In this document: one piece after another, positions 1-11,454 of the stretch
Layout: every line of letters starts with the position of its first letter
How positions within the stretch are numbered: the stretch's first letter is position 1
Origin: Cyanoderma ruficeps
Lineage: Eukaryota; Chordata; Aves; Passeriformes; Timaliidae
Direction of reading: 5' to 3'
Assembly (NCBI GenBank): GCA_008694505.1
Contig: VZDJ01000868.1
Location: forward strand, 236,263-300,262
Length of the DNA stretch: 64,000 nucleotides
Notes under the pieces: model-generated
Seen by the model: the letters and a program-made list of their open reading frames with translations, nothing else
The model's database searches: none
What the model was told of the DNA's origin: nothing
Made by a program: the position numbers and the translations under genes

Positions 1-3000
1 CACTAAGCCAGGGTACTTTGTAAACATAGTCAGATAACTCTAAACCTTTACCAGCCCGAAAGTGCAGATAATTTATGATTCAAAACCTTCTTCTATCACC
101 ACAGGACCCAGAGAAGAAGGTCAAGGGGTACAACACAATTTCTTGTTTGAAGCAGTATAAAATAATTCTCTCTGCTAATGATGTTCTGATGTTTGTTACT
201 CATCCAATAATTGCATTAAATCTTTGCTTGAACTCATTGACAAAGTTGTTTCAATATCTTCCTGTAATCCTGGTTGGACAAAGGGCTTTTGCCAGTAAAT
301 GGTCTTTGTTCACTGCTAGTAGTTAACTGTTTAATTCTTAGGGTTTCACACCCTCAAGGTATACACTCAGTACAACTGCTAAATTTAAAGGTTAGAATTG
401 CCAGAATTACCAGGGAAGTGTCAGCAGATTGATTTCCTTTAAATTTATCTTGGTAGAGGAGACTGGCAACTAAGATTATGATTGTTCCAAAAAACAATTA
501 CGTATTGAACATGCTGCCAGTTGCTATAAATCCTGGAAGCTTTCAAGAGATGGCTCCATTACTAGCACTGTTTTTGTGGAAAAATGAGAACCACAACATT
601 GGCATTAGGAAAATCCTGGAAACTGATAAAAGTGAGCTTTTGTTTGGAGGCAGAGTATAGTTTTGGTTCTCACCTCCTGAAACTGAAAGGGACCCTGTGT
701 GGTTTTACTCAGAGGAAGCTCAAGCCCAGCCTTGTTTATTAAATATTTGAGCTACTATGTTATCTCTTCTGAAGAATCAGGTTCCACGCTGGCGTGATTC
801 ACCACAGATGGAGCCAAAGGGCTTGCTGCTGGCCTGACTGGGCGTGACTCTGGTTCTGATGACACAGGTAGGGAGTGAATCTGCCTGCCTCCCAGAGTTC
901 CACATCCATGAGGATACAATGCGGATAAATACATCCTGATGGCAGTGCAGTCTCAGCTGCCAGCAGCAGCTCTGGAAGCAGACCTGAATCTCCTGGGTGC
1001 CCCACAGGCACAAAGAGGAGAGACTAGCTCTGGGTCTTGCATGTCACTCCCTGTCTCATTTCTCTGCTGTCAAGAAGCCCCTCTTCCTGCCTGTGGTAGT
1101 TGCAGAAATGCTTTCTAGAAAGATATTTTGAGGGACATTCAATAATAGTCATTAGAGAAAAAGCAATTACACTCCAAGACCACTTCAGCTGCATTTCCAA
1201 TCCCTGAACACTCCTGTAATGTAGCTGTCTTGGAAGCTGAAAAGCTGTGAAAAGTCTCTGCATTTTCCCATTGCATCACATATATACAGTATTGAATTGG
1301 AGCATGTCCTCCCACAGGTAAAAATTTGTGTCTTTTACTTTCACGTGTGTAAGAATGCTCAGAATAGCAAAATTAAAAACAATAAATACTCTAGCCAGCC
1401 TGTCAAAAATGTTAGAAAAAATCTAAAATAGCAGAATAGTTATTCTATAAAACTCCTGGCATCTCTGGGATGACCTTATGCTTTTGTATGTTAGAAGGGC
1501 CTATATCACTCACTTTTGGTTGTGCCTTTCAGGGTAACCTGGTTTTCTCATAAATCAGTTCCACGTTAGAGAAAAGTCCTGGCTTCACTGAAGTGGATGG
1601 GAATTTTGGTACACACAGAATCTTATCCCCAGATTTTCAAACATGAGTAGATGAAAATTTGGCTCTTAATTCTCCCTTCGGATTCTTGAATTAGTGGTTC
1701 AACTTCCAAAAGCTCTGACCCTCACTGATTTCAATGGGAGCTGCTGGAGCCCTGTGAAAAAAGGTTGTTGAGTTCCAACACTAAATTTGGATGGTGGAAT
1801 CTTAAAATTAGTCTCAGATTTTTGAAAATCTTGGCCCAAACCTTTATTAATACCATACTAGCACGTATCTTGTATCTATTAGAAAAGATAACATAATTCA
1901 GATCCACATCTGCTGTACTTTGTAAACTTGGGAAACAAAAAAGGTCTTTTAATCAGATTTAAATGAAAAACTGATATAATAATAGGCATAGCCCATACCT
2001 TTCTATCAAATAATATGCCATTAGTTAATGTATTCCCAAACAGCACATAGGACAAGTGGTATGTGTATATAATGTTCCCAAACAGCACTGGTAATCTGAG
2101 TAATTTCAGCAATTTCCAATTTTACAGGAAGTAACTAATCCCAGGTTACCTATAGTCATTCTTACTGACAGTATTGTAGGTTTGAAACATTTTCTGCTAT
2201 GTCAATATTACAGACTAGCTGTGAAATTACAAATGTATCATGTCCATTCTGTATTTATATTATTAATACTAGTAGTTCTCAAAAGTATACTACTTAGGGC
2301 AGTCTCTGCTTCCATCAAAAAAAAAAAGGATAAAAAAATAAAGAGGGTGATTGAAATCCATATGAAGTCAGATCTCCTCTGATACAATTTCATCAGAGCT
2401 AACCAGCAAAACAGAGTTGGCTCTGATCTGAATTTGAATGGGAAACCTCTTGGTGTAATGAAAACATTGAGGGAAGTGGTATTACTAGTTCTGTAGGTGG
2501 CTTGAGTCAATAGACTCACATTGCTTTTATATTGCTTTGGGCTGTCAAGGGCGCTGCCTTTGTTTTTAATAAAAATTCTATGGGACATTTTGCAGAAGAA
2601 TTAGTCCAGATGTTTTAGCTGGATTTCAATTTGGCTATCCTCTGCTTATCTCTCTAGAAACAGCTAGAGTTAGGGTTGCAAAATATTTTCCATTACAGTC
2701 CTTGCTTTTAGCAGGCTTCTAATTTCCTGAACTGAGTAATTTTGTTTGCTGAAATTTCTTGAGTTCGGCTTCTGTTGTGCAGTGGGGTACAGCACTCAGT
2801 GCTACGGTTGAGCAAGATCTCTCCAGCCACTTCTGTGTATGGGAGAAGAACTTTTTACACATTCCCCAGCATAAATTGAACCATGAATATGAATTGTTGT
2901 GAACAGAGCTCTGGTAAAAATCTTCCTCCCCACAAAACGGCTGAAGTGCGAAGTTTAAAACCTGGCACAAACAAGGCAATTGTGGATAAATAATGATTAG

Positions 3001-6000
3001 CACCAGATCTCTCTACCTCTCATTTTGTATTTGCATGAGCAGCAGCTCTGTGAATATCACAGACTTTGTTGGTAATAAAAGGTGCCTCTGAATGCAACAG
3101 TACTATTAGAATCTGGCTCTGGCCAGAGGAGGCAGAAACTTCTTGAAGTTTCTGCTGCCTTGAAAGTATGTCCTCCTAATAATAATACTGCAGAGTAGTA
3201 CCAGGACTCTGTCTCCTACATCCCTAGGAACCAAGAGACAGGGTAGTGAGAAGGAAACCACACAAAAGCCTTTTTGCATTGCTACATCAGCTTTCTGCAT
3301 TTTATTACTGTAAGCAGGGTCTGCCTCCTCATCTGCTTCTCGTCAAGGCTGAACCCTGTGGTACCTTTGTATGTTTGGGCCGTTTAAGGCTACCATAATA
3401 AAAACAATAATAAATAACAAATAAGCAACTGGAGTCCAAAGCTGTAGGATGGATTCCTTCCAGATCCTAATGGAGTGAATGATAAAGTCCCAGTGGAGCA
3501 GCAGAGGCAGACGTGTCTGCAGGACTCCGGCGTGGGGCACACTGAGGCACATCGTGGTGCTCAGCAGCAGTGGCTCAAAGCAGGATCAGAGCAGGATCAG
3601 AGCCAGCTGCCCAACCCCACTGTGTGCCCCCACCTGCTAACCTGAGCTTTGGCCTGCAGACCTAAAGGGATTGTATCTCCTTCTGCTTTCTTTCATAAGA
3701 CCTCAACTTCTTTCATTTGCTACCTTGTCCCTGGCTCGCAGGAAACGCTCAGTGCTGCTGAAGGCATTCCTTTCTATATGCCTCAGTGGCTCCTACATAT
3801 TTATGACATTTAATTGTGGCATGATGCAGAGAGGAAGCATTTACAGGGCACTGAATTTCCCTGCTGTTGAGGAGTGAATTGCATTTCAGAGTAGTGTGGC
3901 ACTGTTTGAAGATGACTGTGACAACAGTCTTTGCACTGAGATATTGGATTTGTTTGCCTTTTGGAAATAGAGATCACTTCAGCTCAAAGGCTGTTTTCAC
4001 CAGCATTGCAGCAGAAAGCACCCAAGCATGGTCCAGTCCTTGCCCTAATTCTGTGTTAGTCTGTCAAGCTGTGCTAGCCAGAGCTACAAGTGACCCAAAC
4101 GAAGAGAGACCCGAAGGGTTACTTGACACATTTTTCCCTTGCTGCTCAGCAGTGCTCCACAGTGTGTAGTCTCTAAATTTGGAAGATATACAGGTTGAAA
4201 AACTGAAAACCAGAGGCTGCACCTTTAATGCCAGTTTAGAAATGTGTCTGGTTACCCTAGTCTGGGAAGCTAATTCACAGAGAGCTGAAAGTATCTGGCA
4301 AAGAAACGTATTTTGCCTTGGGCATCATTTGGGAAGGGAAAAAAGTAATATTTCCAGTTTTTTAATCAATGTTTGGCAGCTGTGGAGCACTGCCTTACAG
4401 GATTACTATGATTATAGTCTACAGCGTGCACTGCAAGTGAAGACTTTTGGATACCTGCTCAGTGCCTGGTTGATACATGGCTGGTGAGGATGAGCACTGT
4501 GCTGAGCTCAGGAAGAACTGAGTGCCACATTTGCCTCCCAGATTTTTCAGCTATAAAAGACAGATATGTTCACAATCAGTATTAATGTAGTAACATGCTT
4601 TCCATTACATGACACTGTCTTTTAGATCCTGTTACCCAATTTCTCCTTGGTTATAGCAAGAGTGAATAAAGTAGATGAGGGATTTTTAATATAGCCAGAT
4701 AAAAATAGACATGGCCTATGGCTTTTCAATTTCTTCCTACTTTAGCAAGACTGATTCTTTATTTCAGCTTTTCCCATTTTATAAGTATTTTACTACTGGC
4801 TTTCTACTGATAAGTGTATTAATGTATTTGAAGATAATTTTGTTAAGATTCTGTTGCTTATGAACAGTTTTACACACACTTTTAAAATTTATTATTTAGT
4901 ACTGTACACAGATTATCTTATTCTATGATTCCTGAGAAGCCAAAAGTAGGACCTTTGCACTCAACCATTAGCTTTCAAAAGGATCTTAATCATGACACAA
5001 CCCAAGATGGTTTGTATGCTCTGGCTGTACAATGCCTATAAAGGAATCTGACAGGATGGGCAGGCATTCTCACAGGGTTTTGAACTGATTCCCTGTTGAA
5101 AAGAAATTGGGCACCCGGGCCCCATCCATGTCCTGACCAGTGTCCTATTAACACGCCTTCAAGGAATGGTATGCATCAATAAAGGGCTCGTTTTTCTGCT
5201 GCCCACATCAGCATCTCACAGAGAATTCCAAGGAGAACTTGTGCAAGGGAAGAGGCAAGAGAGTAAGATGCATCTGACATAAAAAACCAGAAAAAGTTAT
5301 GAAACATAGTTAGGGCCTCTGAAAAGCTTCCTCAACAAGAAATGCAAAAGTAGCTCGATGCAATAGCGTAATCGTAACAGTTGATTGGCCGTAAGCCACA
5401 GCTCCCTGCTGTTGCAATGTGCATTTTCTGCTGTTGAGACATGCCATGATAGGAAACTCTGACATAGCCACCGAGTAACAGCAGCAGACCCGTATCAGGG
5501 TCCTTCCTATTTTAGAATGTGGGGCAAAAATGGATGGGAAAAGAACTGGGAAACAGAATTGCTATAAAATGCAGAACAGGGTACCAGGGTGAGGAGTACC
5601 ATGCTGAGCAGAAGAGATATTCCTTGCTGAAAAGAATAATAATGGGATATGAGTAAGATTTGCTTCAGATGCACACAGAGTGTCCACAAGGCACTGCAGG
5701 CGAAGCACACATTCGTGTGCCACATGCCCAATTCATCATTATTTCAAAGCCATTTCACCATTGTTTCCCATTGAAATAGGCTTAGAAGAGAATTATGCAT
5801 GGCATATTCACTCTTAAAATGACCCGGGGAAAGAAGAGCATTGACACATTAAAGTGAAAATATAAGGAGTGCAATGAACTCTAGGTAACTATGACTTCAT
5901 CTTGCTATTCCTAAGCCCAGCACCTGTAGAAACAGTGCCAAATCTATTTTTAATATATATTTCTTTTCTGGAAGGATGATTGCTAAAGTTAGCATACCAC

Positions 6001-6680
6001 TGAGATAGACAACATTTCACCTTTTGAGCACCCACTCTCCTTGCATGAATTAGCACTCAGAAATTACGTCCTACTATTTGTGAGCTGTAGTGCCATGTGC
6101 TGATGGTTCCACCCAGCCTTTGACAAAAATGTCAGAAGGTTTCAAAAAATGCCATTAATTTCTAACTTGGCACACTTTTTTTTGCATTTCATGAAGGAGA
6201 TCAGTTAAATACCATTAGCCCATATCAGAAAAGATGCGAGAGCTCAAATTTGCAGCCTAGATTTAGCTTGACTTCCATTTTGTGCCACCCCAAATATGGG
6301 TCCAAAAGTTTTGCAGCTAAAAATGGAGATAAGCATCAGTAAAGTTGCTGTAAAGATGCAGAAGTAAATAATCTCATATCTAGAACAAAGGACTGAAACA
6401 TATATAGGAACAATGCCTCTGAATGCCTTGTACACATTTGGTGAACACGGGGCTACCAGACTCTTATTCTGGGCTGGTTTTAGAGCAGTTGATTTACTTA
6501 AGCATTATGACATTTATTTTGTGCAAGGCATACCTCTCTTAAGGCATGCAATGTTTTCCAAAGCTCTTCAACTGCTGTAATTTCTCAATTAAATGAGACA
6601 GATGCTCAACCTTTATTTTCCACCACTATATAGATGTATCTTAGTACAGAGATTAATTAATGTTAAAATTAATCACCAGG
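1..6680. other. Unique sequence with no recognisable gene
   Basis: No repeat family, RNA gene or convincing exon could be recognised. Open frames here, such as those at 75-326, 478-660 and 3867-4487, are short, have no protein-like motif, and are not bounded by convincing splice sites. Base composition is AT-leaning with many stop codons in all frames, as expected for intron or intergenic DNA. Diverged repeats could be present but are not visible by eye. Confidence 0.6.
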
Positions 6681-6685
6681 TGCTT

Positions 6686-7052
6686 TGTGTTTTCTTGAAC
6701 CTTAAAAACTCAGTGGGGAAATTAAGGCCACTCAAGCCATCCCCTTTTCTATAATGGAGAAATAAATACTGAGGGAGATTGAAGTTGAGTCACAATTTAC
6801 TAAAGAGGCTCGCAAGAAACACAGCAATAGTAATAAATGATTGTACAAAAAGAAAATGGTTTAACCAACAAAGGCAAGAGATCACCTGCTTCCTCCCAAG
6901 GACAAAACCCAAATGGTGGCTGTCCCCAGGCTGGCTGCCACGTGGAGCCAGAACAAAGGCAGCACACCAGAGAGGTTCTTGCAGCTCAACCTTCTCCTTC
7001 TTGCAGCCTGGCAACAATGGAAAAAAAGGGCCAGAACAAAACCTGGGGAGCC
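6686..7052 (-). repeat. Truncated 3' LTR of ERVL-type provirus
   Basis: This segment matches the copy at about 10680-11038 in the same orientation. By eye there are about 8 substitutions and 2 small indels over roughly 355 bases. The match begins around 6701 (TTAAAAACTCAGTGG) and stops near 7052, where it abuts RNase H/integrase coding sequence. Because the element lies on the minus strand, this is its 3' LTR. It has lost its U3-proximal part, so the copy is about half the length of the 5' LTR. The outer 15-20 bases (about 6681-6700) do not match the other LTR well, and no clean target-site duplication was found. Confidence 0.85.
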
Positions 7053-7063
7053 AGTTCAACCCA

Positions 7064-7584
7064 TCAAGCCAGAAATAACTCAGCCTTGTCTTGCCAGTCC
7101 AGATCCACCTGAGACACTTTAATCTGGCAGCCCAACCCACCTGTCTGTTGTGATGTCCTTGGCAGCCCTACGTGAAGGACTTTGAGAGCCATGTTCTCTA
7201 CCCAGGCAGTGATGTTCTGCCACAGTTCAGCAGCCCTGATGGGTTTCCCCTCTGTGCTGCCAACTGCTCTTTTCCCATCGGTCCAGCCACCCCCACAGGG
7301 CATTTGCCACCATCCATGGGTCAGTGGAGAGGTTGTGTTGGCCATTTCTCTCCTTCAGCCATGTCCAAGGCCATCTGGAGGCTTTCAGCTCTGCATCCTG
7401 ACTTGATCCACCTTGTCCCTCAAGAGCTTTTGTGACTCATCGTGCAGGATTCCATGCAGCAGCTTTCCATTTTCAGTGTCTCTATGAGATACAGCATTGA
7501 AGAGAGCATTGCTTTTCCTTTTCCAGTAGCTGATTATATTGTGGGGCCTCCTCAGCACGTCACCTTCTCCTCCTCTTATGATGG
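7064..7584 (-). pseudogene. pol: ERVL pol remnant: RNase H and start of integrase
   Basis: RNase H removes the RNA strand during reverse transcription. On the minus strand, immediately after the gap, one frame reads EAPQYNQLLEKE, then KWKAAAWNPAR and SSQDAELKA (the region of the RNase H catalytic glutamate). Frames then shift through TDPWMVANALWGWL and LWQNITAWVENMALKV to VSQVDLDWQDKAELFLA, which is the RNase H/integrase boundary. The coding sequence stops there and joins LTR sequence. Several in-frame stops and frame changes are present, and the segment expected to hold the first catalytic aspartate is degraded. Identification rests on the ordered ERVL motifs. Confidence 0.85.
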
Positions 7585-8085
7585 NNNNNNNNNNNNNNNN
7601 NNNNNNNNNNNNNNNNNNNNNNNNNNNNNNNNNNNNNNNNNNNNNNNNNNNNNNNNNNNNNNNNNNNNNNNNNNNNNNNNNNNNNNNNNNNNNNNNNNNN
7701 NNNNNNNNNNNNNNNNNNNNNNNNNNNNNNNNNNNNNNNNNNNNNNNNNNNNNNNNNNNNNNNNNNNNNNNNNNNNNNNNNNNNNNNNNNNNNNNNNNNN
7801 NNNNNNNNNNNNNNNNNNNNNNNNNNNNNNNNNNNNNNNNNNNNNNNNNNNNNNNNNNNNNNNNNNNNNNNNNNNNNNNNNNNNNNNNNNNNNNNNNNNN
7901 NNNNNNNNNNNNNNNNNNNNNNNNNNNNNNNNNNNNNNNNNNNNNNNNNNNNNNNNNNNNNNNNNNNNNNNNNNNNNNNNNNNNNNNNNNNNNNNNNNNN
8001 NNNNNNNNNNNNNNNNNNNNNNNNNNNNNNNNNNNNNNNNNNNNNNNNNNNNNNNNNNNNNNNNNNNNNNNNNNNNNNNNNNNNN
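7585..8085. other. Assembly gap (501 N) inside the ERVL pol gene
   Basis: A run of N replaces sequence between the GLNEVTP motif at the start of the RT palm (right side) and the RNase H region (left side). The missing DNA should therefore encode the RT core. Long open frames that appear to run through this interval are artefacts of N translation. Confidence 0.98.
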
Positions 8086-8720
8086 GTGATGGTGTAACTT
8101 CATTCAGGCCACAACAGTCCACTGTCAGTCTCCACTGGACTTATGCACAGGCTGCATGGGGCTACTGAAGGGTGAGCCAGTCTTGCTGAGCACTGCCAGC
8201 TCTCCAGTTCATGGAGCATCCCATGTATGGTGTCCCAAAATCCCAGTCGGTGCCATATTGCTGACAGGGCACTGTTGGGGTGGCCATCAGTACCTATTGT
8301 TCTTCAAGCCTCAGCAGTCCCATGGCAGTCAAAGGATTCAGCTGTTTAATTTCCTCTGTCTCCACAGCAGCTCTCCCAAAATCCCTTCTGTGTCCTTGAA
8401 ATGCCCTCCTCTCCTGAGGTAATCTACACCAAGGATACACACAGGGCCTCTGGACCAGTCATGGTGGGGGGTTTTGCCATTCATTCCCAGTCAGGCTCAC
8501 TTCAGTTTCCAGTACAGTCAGCTGTGGGGATCCTCCTGTCAGCCCAGAAATAGATGGATTCTGCCCCTGCAAATCCTGAAGGCATCAGGGTACATTGTGG
8601 GCCAGTATCAACTAAAGCCTTGTACTCCTCTGGCTCTGCTGTGCCAGGCTGTGGATCCACACTGTCCAACAGATCAAACTGACCCTTTCCTCCACCTGGC
8701 TAGAGGCAGGGCCCTCTAGT
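8086..8720 (-). pseudogene. pro-pol: ERVL pro and RT N-terminus remnant
   Basis: On the minus strand the frame EEYKALVDTGPQCTLMP contains the aspartic protease active-site triplet DTG at 8601-8609. After a frame change, SGLTGGSPQLTVLETEVSL follows, then CILGVDYLRRG after another. At the gap edge (8086-8122) GLNEVTPS marks the beginning of the RT domain. The protease would cleave Gag-Pol and RT would copy the genome. At least three frameshifts and several stops interrupt the region. Motif order and wording fit ERVL rather than alpha- or gammaretroviral elements. Confidence 0.85.
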
Positions 8721-9950
8721 CCTTGTCATGGTATTTGTTGCTCACTTCTTGTAAATATGAACTGGAGGTCCCTTCAAGAGGAGCAGACATAACATCATCC
8801 CTTCCATTCTGCCTAGGGCCTTGCCCCTGTGACATTTATCCCTGACAAGTTCCCTGTGGTGGTTCTTCCTCCTCTCAACTCACATACCTGTGCTGCCAGG
8901 TCAGAGGTGGGTTTTCCATCCCACCTCCTCATGTATTCTCCATATTCAGGCAGGTAAAGCCACAGATTACCTTGTGGAGTGTACCCCCTCTCCCTAGACA
9001 AGGGGTACCTGCTCCGAATAGCAGAGACTGGTCTATACTGGTGAGATAGAAAATGAGTTCCTGAGTTTCTGGTGGCCCTCTCAAATTTTTCTTCCAAGTT
9101 CTGGACATGTTTGGCCATTTTTGTTTCCACAGACAAGATGTGGACCTGTAAAGAGGTGGAAGTAGTGTCTTCATATAGAAGGAGTTTGCTGGTCATAGCA
9201 CCCACCTTGTCTTCTCTCTCCATCCACTAAAGTGTTGCTAAGGAGTGGTAATATATCTCTGGCTCAAGCTGTATGAATTTTGGCCTCATCTGTGATGTGC
9301 ACTGGACATGGACTTTTAGCAACTTGCTTGTCATCTGACAAAATTACCTCCAGCAAAGCTATTTCTCTCAGGCAGTGGATACCTCATTTCATGGTGTTCC
9401 AAGGCCTTCCTCAGTATTAGTGTCTTTCTTGCAAAGGTATCTTTCTTTTACATTTAAGCTGAGTCGCCTCCAGAGGCTGAGATATTTTTGATTTTTTCCA
9501 GTTCCCTGGTCAATAACCACATCCTGGAACAGGGATCCTAATTGCCTGGCTTCACTACTATTTAGGTTCATATCCTTGGCCACAATTTGGAACAGTCAGC
9601 CCAATATGGACTCATCTGTCTGGCGGGTGAACTTTTTCTGCAGCTCACACAGGGATAATGAATTGGGTGATTACCTCTGGCTCTGTCTCTTCATTGGTTT
9701 TGAGGGTCCAGCCTCCTCTTCTCACTCACTATGTGAACTGACTTGAACTTGGATTTCCTCTTCTGAGCAGGGGCAATTGCTACTGTCTTGTCCCTCTGGT
9801 TCAGCTGCTGTTTGATTGACTGTGATGCCAGTTGATTTGTTTTCTTTCCCTTCTCCCTGAAGGTGCTGTCCAGTGACAAAAGTATTCAATAAATCGTAGC
9901 CAGGACTCAGCATGTTGCAAAAATTTGTGCCTCTCTGGAAATGTCACAAC
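8721..9950 (-). pseudogene. gag: ERVL gag remnant
   Basis: Gag forms the retroviral capsid. Three minus-strand open blocks in different frames (9913-9691, 9583-9389, 9223-8813) carry hydrophilic, capsid-like sequence. They include ARQLGSLFQDVVIDQGTG, QNLEEKFERATR and GNLWLYLPEYGEYMRRWDG. They sit between the 5' LTR/primer binding site and protease, where gag is expected. Stops and frameshifts separate the blocks. No intact CCHC zinc knuckle was seen, which is common in ERVL gag. The 5' boundary is uncertain. Confidence 0.7.
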
Positions 9951-10649
9951 ATTTTCTCTTTGCATATTTTGTCACTTCAATGGTGTCCTGTAGTTGTTCA
10001 GGGGTGAACTCTCAAACCATTGGAGGAGAGAGGATTTCCAAATACTAATCCATTTCCTCCCCCATTCCATGCCAGTCAGGATTACCCATCCCTGAGGAAG
10101 GCCTCTGAACAGCTTCCCTCAAAATCTTTGTCTTATCTCTGAACATGGTAAATATGGTATAGATCATGCAAATGTACCGAGGAAACACAGCAAAACTAGC
10201 AACACGATTACGCTATCCCTAGCATCCAGTGGGGAATCCAGCATTCTCAAAACCTGTTGTAACAGACCTGTAGGAGGAGAAGGAGGTGAAAGGCTGGGAA
10301 AAATCATCCTCTCCTGTTCCCTGCACAGCCTGAGTGTGATTATTAATGAACTCCCATAGTAGCAGCCACGGCCAGAACAAATACCACCAAATACACATTC
10401 CAAATGAACCTCATTTCCCCTGATGTTATCATGCCATAAACTGATTATCACATAGTATATTAAAAAGAGCAATCTTAATTCCTTTCCTTGATTTGAGAAG
10501 GAGCACCATGATGGGCAAATACTTCCACACATAGGGACACAAATATAGAGTTAGGTACCACACCCACATGAATAGACTGAGCAACATGACCAGGAAGTTG
10601 TGTACCCTATATACTTTGATTCAAATTGTGACTTTAACTTCTCTCTTGT
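9951..10649 (-). other. ERVL 5' leader and probable start of gag
   Basis: This internal proviral sequence lies between the primer binding site and the recognisable gag blocks. A 122-residue minus frame at 10164-10532 does not resemble capsid and is probably fortuitous. No packaging signal or splice donor could be assigned with confidence. Confidence 0.5.
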
Positions 10650-10667
10650 GCCCTTCATTGGGTGCCA
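10650..10667 (-). promoter_or_regulatory. Retroviral primer binding site, lysine-tRNA-like
   Basis: Four bases inside the LTR end, the minus strand reads TGGCACCCAATGAAGGGC. This begins with the universal TGG and agrees at 14 of 18 positions with the binding site for the 3' end of tRNA-Lys1,2. Two of the mismatches fit decay of CpG. The position directly after the LTR supports the call. The tRNA assignment is inference from memory of tRNA 3' ends. Confidence 0.6.
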
Positions 10668-10671
10668 AAGG

Positions 10672-11454
10672 TGTCCTGGGTTTAAAAACTCAGTGGAGAA
10701 ATTAAGGCCACTCAAGCCATCCCCTTTTCTATAATGGAGAAATAAATACTGAGGGAGATTGAAGTTGAGTCACAATTTACTAAAGAGGCTCGCAAGAAAC
10801 ACAGCAATAGTAATAAATGATTGTACAAAAAGAGAAAATGGTTTAACCAACAAAGGCAAGAGATCACCTGCTTCCTCCCAAGGACAAAACCCAAATGGTG
10901 GCTGTCTCCAGGCTGGCTGCCACATGGAGCCCAGGAGAACAAAGGCAGCACACCAGAGAGGTTCTTGCAGCTCAACCTTCTCCTCCTTCCATCCTGGTAA
11001 CAATGGAAAAACAGGGCCAGAACAAAACCTGGGGAGCTTGCTCAGCCCAGAAACTCTTCTGCCAAGCTGCTGTGGTGAGGGGCAGCAGGTGCTTCTCTTT
11101 CTCTCCCTCTTGGCACCAACACATGGCTGGGCCCCAGCAGGCTTTGGCTGGGCTGGCATTGTCCTGGTGCTCCATTTCCCATGGCAACCTCCCCACAGGA
11201 GCTATTTTTTCAAGGCTTTGACTCCATGGGGCTGGAAAAATGACGAGCTGGGGACCTGCAGTGATGGTGTTGCCATCTGGGCATCCCAAAGCTCCCCTGA
11301 GCACCAGGCCAGAGGATACTGGCCACCCTTCCTCTTCCCCCTGCTGCCTTAAAAAGACAGTCCTCTGAAGCTGACACAGGGGATTGTAGAATACACAGTT
11401 TTGGAGTTCCTTACATAACATTATGCTCTACCTCCTATCCCCGTAACTAGGACA
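10672..11454 (-). repeat. 5' LTR of ERVL-type provirus
   Basis: The LTR is bounded by TGTCCT at 10672-10677 and AGGACA at 11449-11454, a 6 bp terminal inverted repeat with TG/CA ends, giving 783 bp. Read on the minus strand it starts TGTCCTAGTTACGGGGATAG, resembling the start of bird ERVL LTRs. The part from 10680 to about 11038 is repeated in the 3' LTR at 6701-7052. The LTR would supply promoter and polyadenylation functions for the provirus. No convincing TATA box or AATAAA signal was assigned. The 197-residue plus-strand frame over this region is not a gene. Confidence 0.8.

Larger units (their letters stand above)
6681..11454 (-). mobile_element. ERVL-type endogenous retrovirus, minus strand, internally deleted
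   Basis: Read on the minus strand from 11454 to about 6681, the order is LTR, primer binding site, gag, protease, RT start, gap, RNase H, integrase start, LTR. The short pol motifs seen (DTG, GLNEVTP, AELKA, WMVANALWGWL, VDLDWQ) are characteristic of class III ERVL elements, which are distantly related to spumaviruses. Most of integrase, everything 3' of it and the U3 part of the 3' LTR are missing. Every coding region carries stops or frameshifts, so it is non-functional. The two LTRs differ by only about 2-3% in substitutions, so the insertion is fairly recent. Part of pol lies in an assembly gap. Confidence 0.9.

Noticed and set aside
7385..8168. Four open frames of 175-245 residues across the first gap
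   Set aside because: They consist mostly of N. Only the short minus-strand edges carry real pol motifs.
10759..11421. 197-residue plus frame and 149-residue minus frame
   Set aside because: They lie inside the 5' LTR. The plus frame is antisense to the provirus, partly repeated in the other LTR, and neither has a motif.
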